Positions 34,069 to 42,458 of a DNA stretch of 64,000 nucleotides are shown piece by piece (the first letter of the stretch is position 1; each line of letters starts with the position of its first letter). Source of the stretch: Salinirubellus litoreus (GTDB lineage Archaea > Halobacteriota > Halobacteria > Halobacteriales > Haloarculaceae); the NCBI RefSeq assembly GCF_037335815.1, contig NZ_CP147841.1, forward strand, positions 3,410,001 to 3,474,000. The letters run 5' to 3'. Below the pieces are notes generated by a model. That model did no database searches. It was not told the DNA's origin and saw nothing but the letters and a program-made list of their open reading frames with translations. The translations under genes and the position numbers were made by a program.

Positions 34069-34740
34069 TCATCCCTCCCCGTCAGCGCCGTCCGTGTCGG
34101 AGCTCGTCACCCCGCTTCCGGGACCGAGGTTCGCCGCCCACTCCTCGCGGGTGACGGAGAACCGGTACGAGTCGGCCACGCCGTCCGGATACCGGGTGTG
34201 ATTGCGGAGGAGTCCCTCCTCGCGGCCCCCCGCCGCATCGACGTACTTTCGGATCGCTCGACGGGACTTCTCGTTCTCGGCGTGGCAGGTGACCGCGACG
34301 GCTTCGAGGCCGAGCCGGTCGAAGGCGACGCGCATCAGGGCGCGGGCGCGCTCACCCGAGTAGCCCCGGCCCCAGAACGGCTCCCGAAACCACGTCCCGA
34401 GCGTCCCCAGCCGGCGGTCCCATTCGACGCCCAGCCCGGCCATCCCGGCGAACTCACCTGCTTCGGGCTCGCAGCCGACGAACACCGCGTAGTGGGCGGC
34501 CTCGCCCGACTCGAAGTCGGACTCGCAGGCGTCGAGGAACTCGAACGCCTCGTTCACCGTCCCGTACGGCTCCCAGGTGAGGTAACGGGTCACCCGCTCG
34601 ATCCCCGGCGCGCCCTCCCGGCAGTGCTCGTACAGCTCGAACGGGTCGACCGACGCCGTGTCCGCCGCGACGAGCCGGAGCCGATCGGTCGTCAGAACCC
34701 GGGGGAACGGCTCGACGCGGGCCTCCGAGGACCGGGACAT
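34069..34740 (-). CDS. RimJ/RimL-type GNAT acetyltransferase
   Basis: A 223-residue acetyltransferase of the RimJ/RimL class. Family signatures: TTDRLRLVAADT at the start, YAVFVG then FAGMAGLGVEWDRRLG in the middle, and the acetyl-CoA segment GYSGERARALMRVAFDRLGLEAV with a helix start and the final ENEKSRRAIRKY. RimJ/RimL members often acetylate N-termini or small amines; the target here is unknown. I choose ATG 34740, since the longer upstream reading has a basic, promoter-like composition. It has a tail with GSGVTSSDTD. Confidence 0.85.
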   Translation of the reverse strand: MSRSSEARVEPFPRVLTTDRLRLVAADTASVDPFELYEHCREGAPGIERVTRYLTWEPYGTVNEAFEFLDACESDFESGEAAHYAVFVGCEPEAGEFAGMAGLGVEWDRRLGTLGTWFREPFWGRGYSGERARALMRVAFDRLGLEAVAVTCHAENEKSRRAIRKYVDAAGGREEGLLRNHTRYPDGVADSYRFSVTREEWAANLGPGSGVTSSDTDGADGEG

Positions 34741-35086
34741 GTGCGGGCGCAGGCGGTGGACGGTGAAGTAGGTTGCCTCGCCGTGCGAACGTGTCACGCG
34801 GTCATCCCGGCGAGCGGTGGCGACCCGCTCGCGACGGGTATCCTCCCTCCGCCCACAAGGAACAGGATTTAGAAGTAATTAGAATAGAGAGTGTGCCGAG
34901 GAGTCGTCCCAGACGACCAGAGAACCCACGAGAGAACCCGATCTCGATCGAGGATCGTCCTCCCATCACTCCGTGCCATCTGTCGAAGTACGCCGTACTT
35001 CGATCGACGTTATCGTTTCAAATCGCCTCAGCGATCGAAGGAACCGTTCCTCACTATCCGAGCGAGCTGGGAGATGATTCAATCAT
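34741..35086. other. intergenic, 346 bp, ends in AT palindrome
   Basis: No gene seen. ATGATTCAATCAT at 35074-35086 is a perfect 13-nt palindrome directly behind the TAA of the SMC-like gene on the minus strand and may be part of its terminator. Confidence 0.4.
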
Positions 35087-37045
35087 TTATATCGAATCGA
35101 TACGCTCGTATCCGTCGGGGAGCGCCGCCGCGTCCTCGGGCAGGAGCGCGACGACGACCGACGGGGCGTAGTCGGCGAAGTGGTCGACGAGCCGCGCGAT
35201 GCGCTCGGAGTCGATCGACTCGAGGGAGTCGAGCAGGACGAACGGCATCCGCTCGTGGACCTCGTGGGTGAGGTAGCCGGCGAGGGCAAAGACCAGTCCC
35301 GTCACCTCGCGCTCGGACTCGCTCAGGTGCTCGACGGTGTCCTCGTAGACGACGCCCTCGTCCGTCCGGCGGACGACGTGGAGGTCGAACTCCCCGCGGT
35401 CGGTCGGATCACGGGGCCCCTCCGGCTCACGCCGTTCGAGCCAGATCCGCTCGATGTTGTCGTACTCGAGTGCGTCGAGGAGCTCCTCGGCGTGCTCGTT
35501 GAACGACTCGACAGCGTCGCGCTCGACGGTCTCGATCCGGGTCCGGAGCGACTCGATCTCCCCGGTCAGCGTCTCGCGGCGCTCACGGAGTTCCGACTCG
35601 CGCTCGACCTGGTCTTCGAGCTCCTCGACCGTGGCCTCGGCGTCCTCGAGCTCCGAGGAGAGCCGGCCGATCTCGAACTCGAGGTCGGTCGCCTCGCGCT
35701 GGTGTTCGGCGAGGGTGTCGTCGCGGTCGGCCTCCAGGCGCTCCAGCTCCGACTCCAGCTCGGCGAGCCGGGTCTCCTGTTCGTCGAGCGTCGTCTCGAG
35801 CCGCTCCGCGCGTGCCTCCCGCTCCTCGACGTCGGACTCGGCGTCGGCCAGCCGCTCCTCGAGGTCGTCGCGCTCCCGTCGGCGCGCGTCGAGGTCGTCG
35901 CGCTCGTCGACCAGCGACTCCAGTTCGTCGGTGACGGCCGCGCGCTCGGCCCGCTTCTCGCTCGCGATCTCGCGCAGCCGATCGAGCGTGTCGCCGATAT
36001 CGTCGGCGGTCGTCTCGGCCCCGCAGGTCCAGCAGACGGTGGTCTCGTCGGGGAGCAGGCCGTCGGTGACCGCCCCGCCGTCGGCGTCCACGGCCCGGTC
36101 CGACTCCTCGTTCTCGCGCATCAGCTCACGGAGGCCGTTCTCGCCCTCAAGCATGCGCTCGTTGAACCCGACGACGGTGGAGAGCCGGTTGACGAGGCCG
36201 TCGAGTTCGCGGCGGTGCGACCGGAGTTCCTCGATCCGGTCGTCGATCTCCTCGAGGCGGCTCTCGGCGGGGACGTCGATCCCGTCCAGTTCGTCACGGA
36301 GCCGTTCGCGCTCCTCGCGGGCCACCTCGAGCCCTTCGCGCGCCGTCTCGAGACGATACCGTGTCTCCCCGAGCTCGCTCCGGACGGCGTTCAGTTCGTC
36401 GAGCAGCTCCCCCCGCTCGCCGTCCATCCTCCCACCGGCGTCCCCGGCGTCCATCTCCGCCTGCAGCTCCTGCCGGCGCTCGCGCTGGGTTTCGAGTTCG
36501 GCGGCCAGCTCGTCCCGCCGTTCGCGTGCGCGTTCGAGCCGATCCGTGGCGTCATCGAGCCGTTCGAGTTCGGCGTCGACCCCCCGGCGTTCCTCGACGC
36601 GCTCGCGGAGTTCGCGCTCGATCGCGTCCGTGTCGACGGGCCGCAACAGTACCCGCCGCAGGTCACGACCGCCGGAGAGGACGGCCTGCCGGGCGTCGTT
36701 GGTCTCGAGCAGGAAGGCGAAGCACTCGGCGTAGTCCACCTCGTCGTCGGCGAGGTAGGGGTCGCCCTCGAGGGCGACCCCGTCGGCCCGCCGGACCAGC
36801 CGTCGGGTGTACGTCTCCCCGTCGAGAACCAGTTCGACCGATCCCTCGTCCGCGTCGGCCTTGAGCGAGACGTCGTCGCTGCCGAGCGCGGCCATCAGGG
36901 CACGCAGGAGCGAGGTTCGGTTCGTGGCGTTCCGCCCCGCCAGCACGTTCACGCCCGGTCCGAACTCGACCGTCGCCTCGTCGATGCCACCCACGGCGCG
37001 AACACTGAGGGAGATCTTGGTCCCCACTGCCTCCACTCCGGTCAT
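35087..37045 (-). CDS. archaea-specific SMC-related protein, RdfA partner
   Basis: A 652-residue Rad50/SMC-like ATPase. The N-terminal part has a variant P-loop (VNVLAGRNATNRTSLLRALM, near 36-55). A very long Glu/Arg/Leu coiled coil is split around residue 337 by VCWTCGAE, a CxxC zinc-hook-like turn. The C-terminal ATPase half holds VEHLSESEREVTGLVFALAG (signature motif) and ERMPFVLLDSLESIDSERIA (Walker B, D-loop). Such proteins are archaea-specific relatives of Rad50. The gene lies 26 bp after rdfA on the same strand, the arrangement of the haloarchaeal cell-shape module, so a role in rod/disk shape is likely. Confidence 0.9.
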   Translation of the reverse strand: MTGVEAVGTKISLSVRAVGGIDEATVEFGPGVNVLAGRNATNRTSLLRALMAALGSDDVSLKADADEGSVELVLDGETYTRRLVRRADGVALEGDPYLADDEVDYAECFAFLLETNDARQAVLSGGRDLRRVLLRPVDTDAIERELRERVEERRGVDAELERLDDATDRLERARERRDELAAELETQRERRQELQAEMDAGDAGGRMDGERGELLDELNAVRSELGETRYRLETAREGLEVAREERERLRDELDGIDVPAESRLEEIDDRIEELRSHRRELDGLVNRLSTVVGFNERMLEGENGLRELMRENEESDRAVDADGGAVTDGLLPDETTVCWTCGAETTADDIGDTLDRLREIASEKRAERAAVTDELESLVDERDDLDARRRERDDLEERLADAESDVEEREARAERLETTLDEQETRLAELESELERLEADRDDTLAEHQREATDLEFEIGRLSSELEDAEATVEELEDQVERESELRERRETLTGEIESLRTRIETVERDAVESFNEHAEELLDALEYDNIERIWLERREPEGPRDPTDRGEFDLHVVRRTDEGVVYEDTVEHLSESEREVTGLVFALAGYLTHEVHERMPFVLLDSLESIDSERIARLVDHFADYAPSVVVALLPEDAAALPDGYERIDSI

Positions 37046-37071
37046 GCCTCCCCGTTCGGCACACCGGTATT

Positions 37072-37686
37072 TCAATAACTCGTCCCGCACTCACAGCCGC
37101 CGGCCTCGATGAGCGTCGCCAGGTCCCGCGACCGGCCGCAGGACTCACAGACCACCCGGACGTCGACGATGACGTCGAACCCGTCGAGGTCGAGTTCGCC
37201 GCCGTCGCGTAGCGACGCCAGTGTCTCTCGGGTCACCGTCTCCGTCCGGTTCCGGAGGGCGTAGAGCGTCGATCCCCGGCGTTCGAGGCGGTCGCCGTCG
37301 GCTCCCTTCGAGACGTCGAGACAGCCCCGGAGGTGGTTGTAGACCGTCTGGTGGGAGACGGTATCCGAGAGAACGGCGTCGACGTCGACGTCCTGTCGCT
37401 CGAGCCGGCGTCTGGTGTCCAGTCGACGGCCCGCCGGGACGTCCCCGGTCAGCAGGCGGAGCAGGTTCTCGGGCTCCCCGTCGAGCGGGTCCAGCCCGGC
37501 CTCGCGCATCGCCTCGGCCAGTACGCGCCGGTTCACCTCCGCGGCGAGCTCCCTGACGCCGACCGAGTCCCCGTCCCCGCCCCATCGCTCCGCGAGCTCC
37601 TCGTCCAGTCCCTCCAGCTCGTAGCGGGCCGCCGTCCGGCCCACCTTGCAGCACGCCGCCGACCCGTCACCCTCGGTTCCAGCCAT
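37072..37686 (-). CDS. rdfA: rod-determining factor RdfA
   Basis: A 204-residue protein matching RdfA, which Haloferax needs to form rods. Family features: CCKVGRTAARYELEGLDEEL near the N-terminus, LAAEVNRRVLAEAMREAG, an EPENLLRLLTGD step, RRRLERQDVDVDAV, and the zinc-like C-terminus VCESCGRSRDLATLI plus CECG. It probably acts as a cytoplasmic regulator or scaffold rather than an enzyme. It is first in an operon with the SMC-like gene. The promoter has CTTTTACGG on the minus strand about 30 nt upstream, with inverted and direct repeats just beyond. Confidence 0.9.
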   Translation of the reverse strand: MAGTEGDGSAACCKVGRTAARYELEGLDEELAERWGGDGDSVGVRELAAEVNRRVLAEAMREAGLDPLDGEPENLLRLLTGDVPAGRRLDTRRRLERQDVDVDAVLSDTVSHQTVYNHLRGCLDVSKGADGDRLERRGSTLYALRNRTETVTRETLASLRDGGELDLDGFDVIVDVRVVCESCGRSRDLATLIEAGGCECGTSY

Positions 37687-37717
37687 CGGGGTGTATTACT
37701 GACGTACGACCGTAAAA

Positions 37718-37744
37718 GATTCGGTCGTTCGGTTCGGTCGAATC
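37718..37744. promoter_or_regulatory. repeats upstream of rdfA TATA
   Basis: GATTCG (37718-37723) and CGAATC (37739-37744) form an inverted pair, and TTCGGTCG occurs twice (37720-37727, 37733-37740), 13 bp apart. They sit directly upstream of the rdfA TATA element, where an archaeal activator or TFB-recruiting factor would bind. Confidence 0.4.
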
Positions 37745-37877
37745 GGGCACGCATCCAGGGAAGCACGCCAGCCCCCGGTCACGTCCCTCGATACCGGGCA
37801 GTAGCGGAACGGTTCCGATCACGGGAACGGCATCCGCTCGATTCCGGTCGTCAGGAGCCGGGGCCCGCCACACATTC

Positions 37878-37894
37878 GTTCGATCAGGTCGAAC
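37878..37894. promoter_or_regulatory. 17-bp palindrome at iclR 3' end
   Basis: GTTCGA-N5-TCGAAC, extended by one more pair (C37877/G37895), overlapping the iclR stop codon. The same dyad occurs at 38703-38719 upstream of iclR, so it is a candidate recognition site for the IclR protein. Confidence 0.5.
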
Positions 37895-38669
37895 GACCGT
37901 CCGCCACGACCAGGTTCACCTCGATGGTGTTCGCCGTGGCGAGGAGCGCGTCGTGGAGCGCTTCGGGCTCTCGCTCGCTGTAGAGTCGACGGACCGGTCC
38001 CGCGAGGGTGACGGCACCGCAGACCGACTCGGTGGCGTCGAAGATGGGGACGCCAACGGCGAGAACCCCGCGCAGGTACTCCTCGCGATTGAACGCGATC
38101 CCCTCCTCGCGTACGGTCGCCAGTTCGTCGAGCAGGGTCTCGCGGTCGGTGATCGTCTCGTCGGTGAACGCCGGCAGTCCCCACCGGTCCACGATGGCGT
38201 CGACGCGCTCGCGCGGGTAGTGGGCCATCATCGCCTTCCCACCGGCCGAACAGTGGTGGTAGACCGACGTCCCGACGGTCACGTCGCCGGTGAGCGAGCG
38301 TGTCCCGGTCCCAACGTAGAGGACCATCCCGAGCCCGTTCTGTTCGGTCATGCAGAGCGCGCGCTCGCCGGTCCGCTCGGCCAGGTCGTCGATCGGCTGG
38401 CGGGCCGCGTGGAACAGCGGCTCGGCCCGTCGGACGAACTCGCCGAAGGTCAGGAACCGCAAGCCGAGTCGGTACTCGCCGCCGTCGTTGACCACGTAGC
38501 CGTTCGATTCGAGCGTCCGCAGGTGGGCGTGGACCGTGCTCTTCGGCAGGTCGAGCGCCTCCGCCACCGCCGTCACCCCGGCACCCTCCATCTCCCAGAG
38601 GGTTTCGACCACGTCGAACGCCTTCTCGACGGCCTCCAGCGTCCGTCCGGCGGGTTCGTCCGATCCCAT
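37884..38669 (-). CDS. IclR family transcriptional regulator
   Basis: A 261-residue regulator. An N-terminal winged helix (about 12-75: LEAVEKAFDVVETLWEMEGAG, ALDLPKSTVHAHLRTLESNG) is followed by the IclR effector domain (about 85-250), with GVAFNREEYLRGVLAVGVPI-like motif GIAFNREEYLRGVLAVGVP. The ligand is likely a small organic acid or sugar derivative. ATG 38669 is 29 nt after ATTAAG, and a palindrome sits over the BRE region. It lies downstream of an MFS exporter on the same strand (53 bp gap) and may control it. Confidence 0.9.
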   Translation of the reverse strand: MGSDEPAGRTLEAVEKAFDVVETLWEMEGAGVTAVAEALDLPKSTVHAHLRTLESNGYVVNDGGEYRLGLRFLTFGEFVRRAEPLFHAARQPIDDLAERTGERALCMTEQNGLGMVLYVGTGTRSLTGDVTVGTSVYHHCSAGGKAMMAHYPRERVDAIVDRWGLPAFTDETITDRETLLDELATVREEGIAFNREEYLRGVLAVGVPIFDATESVCGAVTLAGPVRRLYSEREPEALHDALLATANTIEVNLVVADGRST

Positions 38670-38702
38670 ACTCTCCCTTCCCGTCGACTTCTCTTAATCC
38701 TT

Positions 38703-38719
38703 GTTCGACTGGGTCGAAC
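38703..38719. promoter_or_regulatory. 17-bp palindrome upstream of iclR
   Basis: GTTCGA-CTGGG-TCGAAC, 34-50 bp before the iclR start and just above the minus-strand TATA element ATTAAG. Identical in its 6-bp arms and 5-bp spacing to the copy at 37878-37894. Confidence 0.5.
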
Positions 38720-38722
38720 GGA

Positions 38723-40024
38723 TCAGGACGAGCGGAGCGACGGGGAGGCGAGCCCACCGTCCCGGACCAGCGGGAGCGCCGACAGCAACAGTGCGAGCCC
38801 CACACCGCCGGCGCAGATGGCGTAGGTCGTCCCGAAGCCGAACCAGACGTCGACCATCGGTACGGCGAGGAGCGGGCCGAGGGTGAGCCCCGCGTCGCCG
38901 AGGATGTTGTAGACGCCGCCCATCCGACCGACCTCGTCGCCCGGCGTGATGTCCCCGAGGATGGCGAGCAGCGTCGGGCCCGACCCCCCGGACCCGAAGC
39001 CGACGAGCGCCGTGCCGAGGAACATCCCCGCGAGCGTCGGCAGGCTCGCCAACACGAGGAGGCCGACGGCCATCGCGCCGAACGTCGGGAACAGCAGGAG
39101 CGCCCGGTTCGAGAGCCGATCCGAGATCCGACCGGCGAGGAGCGTCGACCCGCTGGCCGAGAGCACCCCGACTGCCAGCACCACCCCCGAGATGCCGGTC
39201 GCCTCGAGCGTCGAGAGGGTCGCCCCGGTGGCCTCGGCGTACTTGGCCACGGTCGCCAGCAGGACGCCCCCGAAGACGAACCGGATGGTCGTGTTCCCGA
39301 CCCCGATGGGGAGGACGCGGGGCTCGCGACGAACCATCCCGGGGATGTCCCGGAGCCGCGTCCGGCCGCCGGTCTCCGGGCGGACGTCCGGGAGCACGCG
39401 GTAGCCGATGACGCCCGCGAGTCCGGCGAGGACGCCCGCGAGCAGGAACGCCGCCTCGAAGCTCACGACGTCCGAGACCACCCCACCGACGACCAGTCCG
39501 GTCGGGAAGCCGAGCGACTGTCCGCCGCGCATGTAGCCGAGCCAGCGCCCCCGGTTCTCCTGGGTGGTGACGCTCGTCACGGTCGTGAACGCGCCGATGA
39601 AGACGAACGCGCTACCGACCCCCCAGGCCATCCGGGCGGCGAGGAAGACCGCGGCGGCGTTCGACACCGGGCCGATCCCCGGCGCGACGACGAACGTCCC
39701 GGCCGGGACGTGGAGGCCGAGGACGTAGCCGAACGGGGCGAGCCCCTGGACGAACAGCCCGGCGATCATCGGCCGGCGCGCGCCGATACGGTCCACGACG
39801 GTCCCCGCGGGCGCGTTCATCGGAAGCCGGGAGAACCGGTTCGCCGAGAGGATGATACCGAGCATCACCGCGCTGATACCGAGCAGGTCGTCGAGCAGCG
39901 GGAGCGTCGGGAAGGCGACGCCGGTGGCGATCCCGCCGAAGAACACCCCCGTGGTGACCGCCAGCGCCACGGTCCGCACCTGCGCGTCGGAGTACGTCCG
40001 TTCGGTCGTCGACTCCCCGTCCAC
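38723..40024 (-). CDS. MFS transporter
   Basis: A 433-residue polytopic membrane protein with twelve predicted helices, of the major facilitator superfamily. The cytoplasmic loop between helices 2 and 3 reads APAGTVVDRIGARRPMI, and GRISDRLSNRALL repeats the pattern between helices 8 and 9, as expected for the two halves. GTG start at 40024. The layout fits drug- or metabolite-proton antiporters, but the substrate cannot be read from the sequence. It is upstream of, and probably co-transcribed with, the IclR gene. Confidence 0.88.
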   Translation of the reverse strand: MDGESTTERTYSDAQVRTVALAVTTGVFFGGIATGVAFPTLPLLDDLLGISAVMLGIILSANRFSRLPMNAPAGTVVDRIGARRPMIAGLFVQGLAPFGYVLGLHVPAGTFVVAPGIGPVSNAAAVFLAARMAWGVGSAFVFIGAFTTVTSVTTQENRGRWLGYMRGGQSLGFPTGLVVGGVVSDVVSFEAAFLLAGVLAGLAGVIGYRVLPDVRPETGGRTRLRDIPGMVRREPRVLPIGVGNTTIRFVFGGVLLATVAKYAEATGATLSTLEATGISGVVLAVGVLSASGSTLLAGRISDRLSNRALLLFPTFGAMAVGLLVLASLPTLAGMFLGTALVGFGSGGSGPTLLAILGDITPGDEVGRMGGVYNILGDAGLTLGPLLAVPMVDVWFGFGTTYAICAGGVGLALLLSALPLVRDGGLASPSLRSS

Positions 40025-40298
40025 GACTACCGGTCCACCTCGCGCCCCAGCGGGGTCCCGGTGGGCGCTCCGTACCGCCGGTCGTCCGCGGGGGACGTCC
40101 CGAGTGTCCCCGAACCCGACGTGCCGACGGTCGACGCCCGTGCCATGCGTCGGCGTTCCGACTCGTCGAGCAAGTAGCTTCCGGACACGGCAGGAACTCC
40201 CCGGACACGGGACGCCGTCGAGCGAACGTCGAACGATCGCGGCTCGACACCGCGGGCCATAGCTTCATATGGTTCGCTTTCCACCCACCCGTAGGGCC

Positions 40299-40574
40299 AT
40301 GTCACCGGAACGGAGTTCGATGGAGGGCGTCTCGCTCGGCAAGGAGGAGACCGAGCTGTCGTTCGAGGCCGAGAGCGACCTCCAGCAGGCGGTCCGGCAG
40401 GTCACCAAGCGCTGGAAGAACTGGGCGACCATCGCGGTCACCGCCCTGACGGCCTGGTTCCTCTACGGCATCAACGACACCTGGACGACGGACGCGACGG
40501 CGTTCGCCCTCTTCACCGTCGGCATCCTCGGCTACACCCTCGTGACGCTCTACTCCGACATCGAGATGGCGTGA
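40299..40574 (+). CDS. 91-residue two-helix membrane protein
   Basis: An acidic, amphipathic N-terminal part (about 1-40, LGKEETELSFEAESDLQQAV) precedes two membrane helices (about 45-62 and 70-88), and the protein ends SDIEMA. I recognise no family, but the composition is coding-like, and a TATA-like CTTCATATGG lies about 30 nt upstream. ATG 40299 is chosen for that reason. It is 45 nt before the RDD gene and may share its transcript. Function unknown. Confidence 0.6.
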   Translation: MSPERSSMEGVSLGKEETELSFEAESDLQQAVRQVTKRWKNWATIAVTALTAWFLYGINDTWTTDATAFALFTVGILGYTLVTLYSDIEMA

Positions 40575-40619
40575 GCACGGACACCGCACTCCGCCAGCGG
40601 GGACGCGCCGCGTCGAGGG

Positions 40620-41255
40620 ATGACGACCATCCCCACCGACAGTGACCCGGGGATGATCGACCGGCTCTTCGACGGCCTGCTCCCCACGCGCTACCGACCG
40701 GCACCGGCGATGGGGACCGCCGGCGAGGCGCGCGTCCTGCTCGCCCGGGGTGCCGCCGCCCTCGTCGATCTCCTCATCTGTTACGTCCTGCTCGAACTCC
40801 CCGTCCTCTACGCGGCGAGCGTACTCCTCAGGCGTTCGTTCGAGGCACGCGCCGGGGCCATCGCGATCGGGTCGGTCCTCGTCCTCGCGCCGCTCTACCT
40901 CACGTACTCGTTCGCCTTCGAGTGGCGCTACGGTCGGACCCCGGGGAAGGTCAACCGGGGACTGCTGGTCGTCACCGAGGGTGGCGAGGACCCCGGTGTC
41001 CGGGCCTGTGCGGTCCGGAACCTCCTCCGGTACGTCGACCTGCTCGGCGTGCCGCCGCTCGTGCTCGGGGCCGTCGTCGCGCTCCTCACCGGCGGCCGGC
41101 GCGTCGGCGATCACCTCGCGGGGACGGTCGTCGTCAGAGCGACGGCCGGCGAGGAGGCCAGCCACCTCTCGGCGGTCGCGGAACTCGTCGGACGGCGCGG
41201 AGAGCCGGAAGGAACGGACGACGGCTCGCCGCCGGAGCGGGAGCGAGAGGGATAG
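40620..41255 (+). CDS. RDD-family membrane protein
   Basis: A 211-residue protein of the RDD family: the RDD-like ALVDLLICYVLLELPVLYAA first helix, SFAFEWRYGRTPGKVNRGLL with the family's conserved R-T-x-G-K and VRNLLRYVDLL motif near the third helix. RDD proteins are usually of unknown function; some act as Na+/H+ antiporters in halophiles. The C-terminus is a hydrophilic tail rich in Glu and Arg. It may share the transcript of the preceding two-helix protein. Confidence 0.85.
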   Translation: MTTIPTDSDPGMIDRLFDGLLPTRYRPAPAMGTAGEARVLLARGAAALVDLLICYVLLELPVLYAASVLLRRSFEARAGAIAIGSVLVLAPLYLTYSFAFEWRYGRTPGKVNRGLLVVTEGGEDPGVRACAVRNLLRYVDLLGVPPLVLGAVVALLTGGRRVGDHLAGTVVVRATAGEEASHLSAVAELVGRRGEPEGTDDGSPPEREREG

Positions 41256-41348
41256 GGTCGAAAACGGGAACGGAATCGCGACAGTGAGAGCGGAATCGAA
41301 GCGGGACGGGTCGAGGCGGAATAACTCCGAGTAGCGGTCGGACCGGAC

Positions 41349-42440
41349 TCAGGCGATCCTGACGCCCGATTCGGGATCGAACAGCTGGGCCTCCTCGGCG
41401 TCGATGACGAGCCCGTACTCCCGGCGCTCGCCCTCGAAGTCGGAGTCGGTGACGACGACGAGCTCGCCGAACTCCGTCTCGAAGAAGCTGTGGGTCTCGT
41501 CGCCCAGCGGCTCGTCGAGGACGTGCTGGGCGGGGATCCCCTCACCCGGATCGTTCGTGACCCTGAAGTACTGCGGCCGGATACCGACGCGGACGTCACG
41601 CCCCACGTAGCCGTCGAGCTGGTCGACCGTCATCGGCAGCGAGAGGTCGTGCGATCCGACCTCGAGGCTCGCCCGACCGTTGGCAGAGGCGACGTGACCG
41701 TCGAAGAACTGGGTGTTCGGCTGACCGATGAACCCACCGACGAACTCCGTCCGTGGCTCGTCGTACACGTCCTTCGGCGGGCCGACCTGCTCCAGGTTGC
41801 CCTCGTTCATCACCGCGACCCGGTCGGACATCGTCATCGCCTCCTCCTGGTCGTGGGTGACGTAGAGCGTGGGACAGCCGATCTCCTCGGTGATGCGCTG
41901 GACGACCGGGCGGAGCTCGCGCTTGAGCTTGGCGTCGAGGTCGCTCATCGGCTCGTCGAACAGGAACACCTCCGGGTCCCGGACCAGCGAGCGCCCGAGC
42001 GCGACCCGCTGCTGCTGCCCGCCCGAGAGGTCCGCCGGGCTCTTGTTCAGCTGGTCGGTGATCTGCAGGAGTTCGGCGGCCTCCTCGACCCGCTTGTACC
42101 GCTCGTCTCGGGAGACGCCCGCGATCTTCAGCCCGTAGGCGATGTTGTCGCGGACGCTCATGTGCGGGTAGAGCGCGATGTCCTGGAACAGGAGCGCGAT
42201 GTTGCGGTCCTGGACCGGCAGTTCGGTCACGTCGCGGTCGCCGAAGGTGATCGTCCCGTCGGTCGGGATGTCGAGTCCCGCCACACACCGCAGCGTGGTG
42301 GTCTTCCCGCATCCCGAGGGCCCGACGAGCGTGACGAACTCGCCGTCCTCGATGTGCAGGTCGATCCCGTCGACCGCGACTATCTCGTCCGCGCCGTCCT
42401 GGAACACTCGTGTCAGATTCTGGATGTTGACGTCGACCAT
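41349..42440 (-). CDS. sugar-type ABC transporter ATP-binding protein (MalK/UgpC type)
   Basis: A 363-residue ABC ATPase. Walker A GPSGCGKTT (about 38-46), Q-loop, signature LSGGQQQRVALGRSL, Walker B VFLFDEPMSDLDAKLK and the switch His in VTHDQEEAM all match MalK/UgpC. The C-terminal third is the TOBE regulatory domain (about 240-360) with VGIRPQYFRV. It energises the two permeases encoded just upstream on the same strand. It should work with the binding protein at 44470 in the import of a sugar or glycerol-phosphate-type solute. Confidence 0.93.
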   Translation of the reverse strand: MVDVNIQNLTRVFQDGADEIVAVDGIDLHIEDGEFVTLVGPSGCGKTTTLRCVAGLDIPTDGTITFGDRDVTELPVQDRNIALLFQDIALYPHMSVRDNIAYGLKIAGVSRDERYKRVEEAAELLQITDQLNKSPADLSGGQQQRVALGRSLVRDPEVFLFDEPMSDLDAKLKRELRPVVQRITEEIGCPTLYVTHDQEEAMTMSDRVAVMNEGNLEQVGPPKDVYDEPRTEFVGGFIGQPNTQFFDGHVASANGRASLEVGSHDLSLPMTVDQLDGYVGRDVRVGIRPQYFRVTNDPGEGIPAQHVLDEPLGDETHSFFETEFGELVVVTDSDFEGERREYGLVIDAEEAQLFDPESGVRIA

Positions 42441-42458
42441 TGTGTGGTGGTAGTGTGG

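Noticed and set aside
33782..34201. 139-residue plus-strand open frame in the 342-bp gap
   Set aside because: Composition is Arg/Pro/Ser-rich, typical of out-of-frame GC-rich DNA, and it runs into the antisense of an acetyltransferase gene.
35454..36734. 426-residue Ser/Arg-rich plus-strand frame antisense to the SMC-like gene
   Set aside because: It is the complement of the Glu/Arg coiled coil; Ser/Arg-rich antisense frames are expected over coiled coils in GC-rich DNA.
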